Shown here in pieces: positions 27,648 through 34,785 of a stretch of 42,065 bases of DNA. The notes under the pieces are model-generated. The model was not told the DNA's origin and did no database searches. It was given only the letters and a program-made list of their open reading frames with translations. Each line of letters opens with the position of its first letter. The first letter of the stretch is position 1. Origin of the DNA: Chloroflexota bacterium (GTDB taxonomy: Bacteria; Chloroflexota; Anaerolineae; DUEN01); the NCBI GenBank assembly GCA_013152435.1, contig JAADGJ010000143.1, positions 1-42,065 on the forward strand. Direction: 5' to 3'. Position numbers and translations under genes: made by a program.

Positions 27648-27936
27648 CCGCGAGGCGCAGCCTCAGCCCGCTTTCACTAGTAATCAACACAGCCAACCGC
27701 TTAAGGTCGCGAAGATCTGGCGAGCTTTTCCTAACAAACCACGGTCGGCTTTCCCGGCCTCACAGATCGTGACGCTGAGCTGCCATTGCAGGATACGGGC
27801 AACCCTATTGTACCACAGATTTCCGATATTCGCCTAGTCACAGAGAACCCAAATTGAGAAATTCAGGGACGAAAAGGCAACGAAATTGAGAACGCCCGAC
27901 GACACGCCACCCGTTGCTCCATTTCCTAACGAGCTA

Positions 27937-27945
27937 TGGTATAAT
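27937..27945 (+). promoter_or_regulatory. Extended -10 promoter of the dinG-like gene
   Basis: TGG followed by a perfect TATAAT (27940-27945). Transcription would start near 27952, only about 22 nt before the ATG at 27974, which excludes the longer reading frame beginning at 27914. Confidence 0.7.
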
Positions 27946-27973
27946 CGAACAATCCCTCCCTCAGAAGAGGCAT

Positions 27974-30796
27974 ATGAAACCCGTATTCGTCGCCCTGGAT
28001 TTAGAGACCACCGGCCTGGACCCGGAACGCGATCGCATCATCGAGATCGGCGTTGTGCGCTTCCACAGTGACGGCGACATCGAGACCTGGTCCACCCTGG
28101 TGAACCCGGAATGCCCGCTGCCGCCCCGGATCGAACAGCTCACCGGCATCTCCTCCGACGAACTCGCCCACGCGCCGACGCTCCCTATGGTGCTCCCCAC
28201 GCTCCGACGCTTCGTGGGAGACGCCATCCTGGTCGGCCATAACGTGGCCTTCGACATCGGCTTCCTGCGCCAGGCCCATCTGCTGGAGCAGAACGCGGCT
28301 ATCGACACCTTCGCCCTGGCCTCCATCGTGCTTCCCCGCCAGCATAGCTACGCATTGGGAGCGCTGACGGAGACCCTGGGCGTGACCCTGAAGGACGCGC
28401 ATCGCGCCCTGGCCGACGCACGCGCCGCCGCCGAGCTCTTCCTGGCCCTGATCCGCTACGCGGAGACGCACATCCCCCCGGACGTGATCCGGCGCATCAA
28501 TCACATCGCCCGGCGATGCCGAGACCCATGGCCCCTGCGCGAGATCTTCCAGGAGATCGAACGGCGCCAGGCCCGTCATGCGTTCACTCAATCGGCCCCC
28601 CGCCCTCGCCCGGCCCCCCCGATGGATATCGACGAGGCGGAGCCGCCGAGAGCCCGTCCGCCCGAGGAGCCGCCGAGCCGCCCGCTCGACGTCGAGGCGC
28701 TGGCCGACATGCTGTCGCCCGGAGGGGCCATCGCGACCGGGCTCCCCGGCTACGAGCACCGGCCGCAGCAGATCGAGATGATGAAGGCCATCGCCCAGGC
28801 CTTCAACGAGGGAGGGCACCTGCTGGTCGAGGCGGGCACCGGCATCGGCAAGTCGCTGGCCTACCTGCTGCCGGCCATCCAGTTCGCCGTGGCGAACCAG
28901 GAGCGGGTGGTGATCTCCACCAACACCATCAACCTGCAGGATCAGCTCTTCGACAAGGACATCCCCACCCTGCAACGCATCCTGGGGGCCAACGTCCGGT
29001 GCGCGATCCTGAAAGGGAGGAGCAACTACCTGTGCCCTCGCCGATTCGAGGCGCTGTGCCGGGCGCCGGACCTCTCCGCCGACGAGATGGACGTGATCGC
29101 CCGCGTGCTGGTCTGGCTGGCCACCACGACGACGGGGGATCAGGCGGAGCTGTTCCTACCCTCGGCGACCTATCGAGCCATCTGGAACCGCATCGCCAGC
29201 GAGCCCAGGGGCTGCACCGCGGAGCGCTGCCTGCGTGAGCAGAAGGGGCGTTGCTTCTTCTACCAGGCCCACAAGCGAGCTCAAAACGCGCACATCATCA
29301 TCGTCAACCACGCGCTGTTGCTATCCGATGTGGCCACGGAGAACCGGGTGCTGCCCGAATACACCCATCTCATCATCGACGAGGCACACCATCTGGAGGA
29401 GGCCACGACCCAGCAGCTTGGCTTCTCCGTCAGTGCCGAGGGGATCGCCCAGCTCCTGAGCACGCTACACACCACCGGACGCCGACCCGGCCTGCTGGAT
29501 GAGATCCTCCCGCGCCTGCGTCCCCTCGCGGAGGGGCGAGATCTCTCACCGGTTCAAGCTCGCGTCCAGACGCTGCAACGGGCCGTCCAGGCCGCCCGCA
29601 CGGCGACGAGGCTCTTCTTCGATGCCGTGTGGGACTTCCTGCGCGAGCACACGAATCAACGCCTGGACGGCCCTTATGACGTGCGCATCCTGCTGGATGA
29701 GGGCATGCGCTATCAGCCGGCCTGGTCCGACCTGGAGATCGCATGGGGCGAGGTGAGCGAACGCCTCACGGATCTGGCCGAACGGCTCATCGATCTGGCC
29801 GACGAACTGAGCCGATGGATGGGACACGACGTCGAGGGCCTGGAGGGGCTGGTCGAAGATCTCACGGCAGCCGCGCGGCATGTCGCCGAGCACCGGGATC
29901 AGATCGAGGCCATCGTCTCATCCCCGCACTCCAACGGCATCTATTGGGCCGAGGTGTCGGTCCGCAGCGGGCAGCTCAGCCTGAAGGCCGTGCCATTACA
30001 TGTGGGCCCCCTGGTGGAACAACACCTGCTGGCCCCCAAACGCACCGTGGTCATGACCTCGGCCACGCTGCGCACGGCCGGCTCCTTCGACTATATCCGG
30101 GAGCGGCTCCACGCCTGGGATGCGGAGGAGCTGGCCGTCGGCTCCCCCTTCAATTACGAGGAGCAAACGCTCCTCTACATCCCCACCGACATGCCGGAGC
30201 CGAACCAGCCCCGCTACCAGGAGACGGTGGAGCAGACCATCATCGAGCTGGCCCGGGCCACCGACGGACGACTACTGGCCCTGTTCACGTCCTATAATCA
30301 GCTGCGCCGCACGACGGAGGCGGTAGCCACGGCGTTGGCCCCGGAAGGGTTCGCCATCTTCAGCCAGGGGGATGGAACCTCTCGGGTCCAGCTCCTGCAG
30401 GGGTTCCGCACCACCCCCAAGGCGGTGCTGCTGGGCACGCGCAGCTTCTGGGAAGGAGTCGACGTGGTCGGCCAGGCGCTCAGCGCGCTGGTGATCTGCC
30501 GGCTCCCCTTCGCCGTGCCCAACGATCCCATCATCCGGGCCCGCAGCCACACCTTCGAGGATCCGTTCAACGAATATTACCTCCCCGACGCCATCCTGCG
30601 CTTCCGCCAGGGGTTCGGCCGTCTGATCCGCAGCCACAACGACATCGGCGTCTGCGTCATCCTGGATCGGCGCGTGATCAGCAAGGCGTACGGCGAGCTG
30701 TTCCTGAAATCCCTGCCCACCTGTCACACGATCCATGGGCCGCTGGCCCACCTGCCTCGCCTGGCCGCCCGCTGGCTGGCCCGGGAACGGACTTGA
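27974..30796 (+). CDS. dinG: DnaQ-like 3'-5' exonuclease fused to DinG-type (XPD-like) helicase
   Basis: The 940-residue protein starts with a DEDDh exonuclease domain (1-165): Asp9 and Glu11 in ALDLETTG, Asp94 in HNVAFDIGFL, His143 and Asp148 in HRALADAR. A proline-rich linker (205-240) leads to a superfamily-2 helicase: Walker A AGTGIGKS (287-294), DEAH box (469-472), and cysteines 354, 414, 419 and 427 placed like those of the XPD/DinG iron-sulfur cluster. The layout is that of the Bacillus-type DinG, though in some of those proteins the cluster is missing. It would unwind and trim DNA in repair. The start at 27974 is fixed by the promoter and by the conserved N-terminus; GAGG lies just before it. 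Confidence 0.93.
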   Translation: MKPVFVALDLETTGLDPERDRIIEIGVVRFHSDGDIETWSTLVNPECPLPPRIEQLTGISSDELAHAPTLPMVLPTLRRFVGDAILVGHNVAFDIGFLRQAHLLEQNAAIDTFALASIVLPRQHSYALGALTETLGVTLKDAHRALADARAAAELFLALIRYAETHIPPDVIRRINHIARRCRDPWPLREIFQEIERRQARHAFTQSAPRPRPAPPMDIDEAEPPRARPPEEPPSRPLDVEALADMLSPGGAIATGLPGYEHRPQQIEMMKAIAQAFNEGGHLLVEAGTGIGKSLAYLLPAIQFAVANQERVVISTNTINLQDQLFDKDIPTLQRILGANVRCAILKGRSNYLCPRRFEALCRAPDLSADEMDVIARVLVWLATTTTGDQAELFLPSATYRAIWNRIASEPRGCTAERCLREQKGRCFFYQAHKRAQNAHIIIVNHALLLSDVATENRVLPEYTHLIIDEAHHLEEATTQQLGFSVSAEGIAQLLSTLHTTGRRPGLLDEILPRLRPLAEGRDLSPVQARVQTLQRAVQAARTATRLFFDAVWDFLREHTNQRLDGPYDVRILLDEGMRYQPAWSDLEIAWGEVSERLTDLAERLIDLADELSRWMGHDVEGLEGLVEDLTAAARHVAEHRDQIEAIVSSPHSNGIYWAEVSVRSGQLSLKAVPLHVGPLVEQHLLAPKRTVVMTSATLRTAGSFDYIRERLHAWDAEELAVGSPFNYEEQTLLYIPTDMPEPNQPRYQETVEQTIIELARATDGRLLALFTSYNQLRRTTEAVATALAPEGFAIFSQGDGTSRVQLLQGFRTTPKAVLLGTRSFWEGVDVVGQALSALVICRLPFAVPNDPIIRARSHTFEDPFNEYYLPDAILRFRQGFGRLIRSHNDIGVCVILDRRVISKAYGELFLKSLPTCHTIHGPLAHLPRLAARWLARERT

Positions 30797-30855
30797 GGGC
30801 GATGGCTCCACGGCATTCTCATTGAAAAGGAGTGCCCCCCTATCACGGAATCAGT

Positions 30856-30884
30856 TTGACTCTCTCATCACCCGTCCGTATAAT
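30856..30884 (+). promoter_or_regulatory. Promoter of efp
   Basis: TTGACT (30856-30861), 17-bp spacer and perfect TATAAT (30879-30884). Transcription would start near 30891, about 26 nt before the efp ATG. Confidence 0.88.
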
Positions 30885-30916
30885 CGTTATAGAATATGGA
30901 TAGGAGGCCTAAACTC

Positions 30917-31474
30917 ATGATCGGCGTGACGGAGATGCGCAAGGGCACCATCGTCGAGTTGGACGGCGAGCTGTATCGCGTGCTGGAGTACCAGCACCAT
31001 AAACCCGGACGGGGCAACGCCATCATCCGGACCAAGCTGCGCAATCTCCGAAGTGGTGCCACCATCGATCGCACGTTCACTTCCGGCGAACGGGTCCAGG
31101 ACGTGCGTCTGGACCACCACACGGTCCAGTATCTCTATCACGACGGCGACCTCTACTACTTCATGGACATGGAGACGTTCGAGCAGCCGGCGCTGAACGC
31201 CTCCGTGCTGGGCGACGCCGTCTACTACCTGACGGAGGGGGTGACCGTCGAACTGCAGACGTACGAGGGAGAGCCCATCGACGTCCAGCTCCCCACGACG
31301 GTGGATCTGAAGGTCGTGGAGGCGGAGCCGGGATTTGCCGGCGACACGGCCGCCAGTGCCACCAAACAGGTCACCGTGGAGACCGGCCTGAAGGTCCAGG
31401 TGCCGCTCTTCATCAACGTCGGCGACGTCATCCGGGTGGACACGCGCAACGGCAACTACGTGACCCGGGTGTGA
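30917..31474 (+). CDS. efp: Translation elongation factor P
   Basis: EF-P rescues ribosomes stalled at consecutive prolines. The 185-residue protein has the KOW-like first domain (MRKGTIVELDGELYRV) and two OB domains, ending with VDTRNGNYVTRV, the usual signature at the C-terminus. ATG at 30917 is chosen because AGGAGG lies nine bases upstream; the ATG at 30896 is nearly at the transcript start. The loop that reaches the peptidyl-transferase centre reads HHKPGRGNA: Arg32 stands at the tip where many EF-Ps have the lysine that is modified. No modification gene (epmA, epmB, earP, ymfI) is visible nearby. Confidence 0.97.
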   Translation: MIGVTEMRKGTIVELDGELYRVLEYQHHKPGRGNAIIRTKLRNLRSGATIDRTFTSGERVQDVRLDHHTVQYLYHDGDLYYFMDMETFEQPALNASVLGDAVYYLTEGVTVELQTYEGEPIDVQLPTTVDLKVVEAEPGFAGDTAASATKQVTVETGLKVQVPLFINVGDVIRVDTRNGNYVTRV

Positions 31475-31478
31475 ATGC

Positions 31479-31507
31479 TTGCCAACCTTCCTGGCTTGAT
31501 ATATAAT
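31479..31507 (+). promoter_or_regulatory. Promoter of tRNA-Thr copy 1
   Basis: TTGCCA (31479-31484), 17-bp spacer and perfect TATAAT (31502-31507), starting five bases after the efp stop and 30 bp before the tRNA. Confidence 0.85.
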
Positions 31508-31537
31508 CGCCGCATCCAGGGGTTTTCCCCGATTTCT

Positions 31538-31610
31538 GCCACCCTAGCTCAATCGGTAGAGCAGCCGCTTCGTAAGCGGCCGGTTATCGGTTCGAGTCCG
31601 ATGGGTGGCT
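31538..31610 (+). tRNA. tRNA-Thr(CGT), copy 1
   Basis: The 73 bases fold into a full cloverleaf: acceptor GCCACCC/GGGTGGC, D arm GCTC/GAGC, anticodon stem GCCGC/GCGGC with loop TTCGTAA (anticodon CGT, reads ACG), T arm ATCGG/CCGAT with TTCGAGT. The 3' CCA is not encoded here (CTG follows the discriminator T). It is identical to the copy at 34563. Confidence 0.97.
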
Positions 31611-31647
31611 CTGTGAAACGAACAATCGCATAACCAATTGGGTATGG

Positions 31648-31681
31648 CGAAGGAGGCGCCGCTCTCGGTCAGCCTCCTTCG
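31648..31681 (+). terminator. Hairpin after tRNA-Thr copy 1
   Basis: CGAAGGAGGC and GCCTCCTTCG form a perfect 10-bp stem with a 14-base loop, about 40 bp after the tRNA, followed by TTCATGTC. Probably a terminator with a poor U-tract. Confidence 0.6.
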
Positions 31682-31773
31682 TTCATGTCACAAACGGTAG
31701 CCGCCGCCTAGATGCAGAGGAAGAGGAATGGGTAAGAGGACTCTCAGTTTCATGCATGTGAGGAGGTTGTTTC

Positions 31774-32943
31774 ATGGCAAGTAAGGTGTTCTTTGGCGAT
31801 GCACGACAGGCAAGGCTGAGTGCAGAAGAGACGCTACCGATGAAGCTGGATCGAATCATCGACGCGCTTCACCTGCGTGATCGCGTCAAAGGGGAGACGG
31901 TTGCGATCAAAATGCATCTAGGCGGCAACGTCGGCTACTCCACGATCCACCCCGTCTTCGTGCGGCGCGTGGTGCAGGCGGTGAAGGACGGTGGCGGCAA
32001 ACCGTTTGTGACCGATCACTCCGGCAGTGCCATGACGGCCTGGCAACGCGGGTACACGGAGGAGACGCTCGGCTGCCCGATCTACCCCGTGGCCGGCCCC
32101 GACGAGAAGTATTCCTACACCTACGAGAGGCCCTATAAGAACGTCAAGGAATGGCACATGGCGGGGATGATCCGGGATGCCACATTCCTGATCGACCTGG
32201 CGCACGTGAAGGGACATCCCTCCTGCGGGTATGGGGGCGTGTTCAAGAACCTGGCCCTGGGCTGTATGACCCGCCAGACCCGAGGCGATATGCACGACAC
32301 GGTGCATTACGACAAGTACTGGTTTAAGGAGAAATGCCCCGACGCGGCCACCCGCCAGAAGATCATCGAGTCGTGCCCCTTCGGCGCGCTGGTGGAGGAT
32401 AAAGAGGATCCGGAGGAGATCCACATCCACTTTGACAACTGCAATCAGTGTGGGCGCTGTCTTCGGGTGGCGCCGCCCGGGTCACTGAAGATCGATCCCG
32501 TCAACTTCGCCTCCTTCCAGGAGGCGAACGCCATCGCCGTCGACCTGGTCCTGAGCACGTTCGAGCCCGGCAAGGCCGTGTTCATCAACATCGCCACCCA
32601 CATGACGCCGGTGTGCGACTGTTTCGGCTTCACGGGGCTCCCCATCCTGCCGGACGTGGGAGTCTTCGGATCGGATGATATCGTCGCCGTGGAACAGGCC
32701 ACGCTGGACGTCATCGGGCGACACCGCCTCATCGAGGAGAACGTGCCCCTGTCGATGGAGGTGCATACCCGCGAGGGGCACCCCTTCCAATGGCTTCATG
32801 GCCCGTACAAGAACCCCTACCTGGTCGTCGAGTACGGCGAGAAGCTGGGGCTGGGCACTCGGGAATACGAGCTGATCGACATCATGCCGCTGGAGAAGAT
32901 CGAGCGCAAGCCCATGGACTACATCGCCGCCGATCAGATGTAG
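31774..32943 (+). CDS. DUF362 domain protein with 4Fe-4S motif
   Basis: The 389-residue protein has the DUF362 core. KMHLGGNVGYSTIHPVFVRR comes near the N-terminus, then the THSGS-like DHSGSAM loop and HVKGHPSCGYGGVFKNLALGCM. The cysteines follow: SCPFGAL, then NCNQCGRCLRVAP (Cys-x2-Cys-x2-Cys), a ferredoxin-type site whose fourth ligand may be the Cys of SCPFGAL or a later one, because the usual CP is replaced by AP. A further CDC lies about 60 residues on. DUF362 proteins are predicted cytoplasmic iron-sulfur proteins without a settled reaction. AGGAGG lies seven to eight bases before ATG 31774. A small zinc-ribbon gene follows after 10 bp. Confidence 0.88.
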   Translation: MASKVFFGDARQARLSAEETLPMKLDRIIDALHLRDRVKGETVAIKMHLGGNVGYSTIHPVFVRRVVQAVKDGGGKPFVTDHSGSAMTAWQRGYTEETLGCPIYPVAGPDEKYSYTYERPYKNVKEWHMAGMIRDATFLIDLAHVKGHPSCGYGGVFKNLALGCMTRQTRGDMHDTVHYDKYWFKEKCPDAATRQKIIESCPFGALVEDKEDPEEIHIHFDNCNQCGRCLRVAPPGSLKIDPVNFASFQEANAIAVDLVLSTFEPGKAVFINIATHMTPVCDCFGFTGLPILPDVGVFGSDDIVAVEQATLDVIGRHRLIEENVPLSMEVHTREGHPFQWLHGPYKNPYLVVEYGEKLGLGTREYELIDIMPLEKIERKPMDYIAADQM

Positions 32944-32953
32944 GAGTCCCAAC

Positions 32954-33145
32954 ATGGCCGGCGAGCGAATCTGCCAGAAGTGCTCCCATGAGCTGTCGCC
33001 CTGGCGAGAGGATGTACTTCACTGCTCTCATTGCAACTTGCTGTGGCGCTGGGATCCCAAAAGCCTGAGCCTGGTCTGCCTGGGATACCCACCACCACCG
33101 GCCAGGGCGGGCGAACAGCGATCTGGGAATCCACGAGACGAATAG
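32954..33145 (+). CDS. Small zinc-ribbon protein (63 residues)
   Basis: Two Cys-x2-Cys pairs, CQKC (7-10) and CSHC (24-27), are spaced as in a zinc ribbon and followed by NLLWRWDPKSLSLVCLG. The last 20 residues are Pro/Arg-rich and may be disordered. GGAG lies seven bases before ATG 32954, and the gene is 10 bp after the DUF362 gene and just before a strong terminator, so it is the second gene of a two-gene unit. Small zinc ribbons can bind nucleic acid or partner proteins; it may serve the iron-sulfur protein, but that is inference. Confidence 0.78.
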   Translation: MAGERICQKCSHELSPWREDVLHCSHCNLLWRWDPKSLSLVCLGYPPPPARAGEQRSGNPRDE

Positions 33146-33174
33146 GCGCGGACGCCATCACACATGTCTGATCG

Positions 33175-33205
33175 GAAGCCGGGGCTTTTCGAGAGCCCCG
33201 GCTTC
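33175..33205 (+). terminator. Terminator of the DUF362/zinc-ribbon unit
   Basis: GAAGCCGGGGCT, a 7-base loop, and AGCCCCGGCTTC form a perfect 12-bp stem 29 bp after the zinc-ribbon stop. A second small hairpin, GCCGCC-GAAA-GGCGGC, follows at 33214-33229. Confidence 0.75.
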
Positions 33206-33291
33206 TCATCTCTGCCGCCGAAAGGCGGCGTATTTCCCCCGCGGAACGGCGGGCGATCCCAATGGAGCTCTCTTCTCCATGGAATATCCTG

Positions 33292-33320
33292 TTGTCAAAT
33301 CACGCCAGGAGTGCTACAAT
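33292..33320 (+). promoter_or_regulatory. Promoter of the LysM protein gene
   Basis: TTGTCA (33292-33297), 17-bp spacer and TACAAT (33315-33320). The start point near 33327 leaves a leader of about 185 nt. The leader has hairpin-forming pairs (CTGTCA/TGACAG near 33340-33365 and CTCCGT/ACGGAG near 33378-33402) and ends with AGGAGGAG before the gene. I could not match it to a known riboswitch. Confidence 0.7.
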
Positions 33321-33510
33321 GAGCCTGAGCGAGATTTCTGTCACCGACTTCCACACTGACAGGATCTTTTGCCCTAGCTCCGTCGTCTTTAACTACGGAG
33401 GAGACTTGCCTCCCTGCCACAAACGCGTTGGGCCATTACCATCCCCTCTCTGCCAGGCGATCGGGTATCGGAACCCCTTGGGGGAACAGGAAGACGATTA
33501 GGAGGAGCAA

Positions 33511-34362
33511 ATGAAAGCCAAAAGGTTCTGGCGAGCGCTCATCATCGGCACATTACTCGCCAGCCTGGTGATCCTCTTGTTGCCTGGCCCGGCCATGGCA
33601 TGCGACCCCGTCTATCACCAGGTGCGGGCAGGAGAGACGCTAGGCAGCATTGCCGCCCGTTATGGGGTCAGCGTATGGGCCATCGCTAGAGCAAACGGGC
33701 TCGCGAACATCAACTACATCTACGTCGGGCAATGGCTACGCATCCCCATCTGTCGGCCGTCAGCTCCCCCATCGGGCTCTTATCGCATTCACATCGTGCG
33801 ACCGGGAGAAACGCTGAGCCTGATCGCCGCCCGTTACGGGGTCAGCATGTGGGAGCTGGCCCGCATCAACGGGATCCGAAACGTGAATCGGATCTACGTG
33901 GGACAGCGCCTGGCAATTCCCGTCCCGTATTCGCCGCCGTTGTGGCCGCCCTATCCGCCCTATCCGCCGCCACCACCGCCGTCACCGCCGCCGAGTTGTA
34001 GTATCACGCCGATTCTCGGGTTTGGCCGTGTATGGAACTCCCACCTGAATGTACAAGCCGCTCTGGGCTGCGCGACGGAGCCCGAGTTCAGCACCGACGC
34101 CACGCAACAGCGCTTCCAGCAAGGGATCGTCCTCTGGCGAGCGGATGAGAACCGATTCTGGGTGCTGTGGAATGACCGACGATGGGGCGAATATGCCGCC
34201 GACCAATGGTATAGCGTCGCCTGGCAGCTCGGCTGGCCGGTGGACGCGGGAGCGCTGACCAAGGTATCCATCCAGCATTTCGACGGCGGCACCATGCTGT
34301 GGACGCCCACCCTGGGCATCTACGTCCTCTACAGCAACGGCATCTGGCAACACTTCAATTAG
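33511..34362 (+). CDS. Secreted protein with two LysM domains and a C-terminal LGFP-like region
   Basis: A signal peptide (1-30, ending AMA-C) is followed by two LysM domains (about 36-79 and 93-137). Each carries the pattern V(R)xGETLxxIAARYGVSxWxxAxxNG...IYVGQxLxIP, which binds peptidoglycan or chitin-type glycans. A proline-rich linker of PPYPP and PPPSPPP repeats comes next. The last 120 residues contain repeated short Trp-rich units (VLWRADENRFWVLWND, GTMLWTPTLGIYVLYSNG), resembling LGFP-like cell-wall repeats. The Cys after AMA might be a lipobox-like residue, but the preceding residues fit it poorly. AGGAGGAG lies close before ATG 33511. It probably sits in the cell wall. Confidence 0.9.
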   Translation: MKAKRFWRALIIGTLLASLVILLLPGPAMACDPVYHQVRAGETLGSIAARYGVSVWAIARANGLANINYIYVGQWLRIPICRPSAPPSGSYRIHIVRPGETLSLIAARYGVSMWELARINGIRNVNRIYVGQRLAIPVPYSPPLWPPYPPYPPPPPPSPPPSCSITPILGFGRVWNSHLNVQAALGCATEPEFSTDATQQRFQQGIVLWRADENRFWVLWNDRRWGEYAADQWYSVAWQLGWPVDAGALTKVSIQHFDGGTMLWTPTLGIYVLYSNGIWQHFN

Positions 34363-34498
34363 GAGCGTCGGCACATTCACGGGCTGTACGGCCCGCCCGT
34401 CGGCCCGAGGGGGATGCTCGCGCGCCGGAGCGAGAGGAGCGGCGGCGGGGCGCTTTCTGTGCCTCGCCCTTGTGCCGCTCCGCCAGGACACCGCGAGT

Positions 34499-34528
34499 TT
34501 GACAAAACGCGGCCGCACGTGGTATTGT
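34499..34528 (+). promoter_or_regulatory. Promoter of tRNA-Thr copy 2
   Basis: Perfect TTGACA (34499-34504), 18-bp spacer and TATTGT (34523-34528), 34 bp before the tRNA. Confidence 0.75.
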
Positions 34529-34562
34529 TACAGCGCTGCTTGACAGCACCGATGTCTAATGG

Positions 34563-34638
34563 GCCACCCTAGCTCAATCGGTAGAGCAGCCGCTTCGTAA
34601 GCGGCCGGTTATCGGTTCGAGTCCGATGGGTGGCTCCA
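34563..34638 (+). tRNA. tRNA-Thr(CGT), copy 2, with encoded CCA
   Basis: The 73-base body (34563-34635) is identical to the copy at 31538, and here CCA follows directly (34636-34638). The anticodon loop is TTCGTAA. It has its own promoter and a strong terminator 10 bp downstream. The flanking sequences of the two copies differ, so the duplication is limited to the tRNA. Confidence 0.97.
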
Positions 34639-34647
34639 GCGTATCGA

Positions 34648-34674
34648 GGCCCCGACCGGCGGTTGGGGCCTTTT
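34648..34674 (+). terminator. Intrinsic terminator of tRNA-Thr copy 2
   Basis: GGCCCCGACC, loop GGC, GGTTGGGGCC, then TTTT: a 10-bp stem with one G-T pair and a U-tract. Confidence 0.9.
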
Positions 34675-34785
34675 CCATATGGGCCCTGATCCGCTCCTGA
34701 CGGCTCAGGGAATCGCAGGGGAGATCGGCACTACTGCTGGCCGAGGCCATGCACACAGGCCACCAGCGGCCGAAGGCGATATGGG

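Larger units (their letters stand above)
27279..27973. other. 695-bp divergent intergenic region at the strand switch
   Basis: All genes to the left run left and all to the right run right. The region holds a minus-strand promoter with a long leader and an extended -10 promoter for dinG. Its centre contains several GC-rich hairpins, for example CGGGCGG/CCGCCCG around 27565-27585, and its right end is AT-richer with two GAAATTGAGAA-like repeats (27850-27895). No RNA gene could be recognised and no cluster of DnaA boxes is seen. Confidence 0.5.

Noticed and set aside
27279-27973. Possible replication origin at the strand switch
   Set aside because: Genes diverge here and the right part is AT-richer, but no cluster of TTATNCACA boxes is visible and dnaA, dnaN, gyrB or rpmH are not near.
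27914-27973. Longer start for the DnaQ-DinG gene
   Set aside because: The extra 20 codons run across the TATAAT promoter box and are not like the family; the exonuclease domain begins right after the ATG at 27974.
33262-33501. 79-codon ORF before the LysM gene
   Set aside because: It spans the promoter at 33292-33320 and has no ribosome site; the region is better read as promoter plus leader.
33321-33510. c-di-AMP (ydaO) or c-di-GMP riboswitch before the LysM gene
   Set aside because: The conserved blocks of those aptamers could not be found by eye, despite the suggestive target gene.
31611-34562. Prophage or integrative element between the two tRNA genes
   Set aside because: No integrase, excisionase or phage gene is present; only three ordinary genes lie there, so only a possible cassette is reported.
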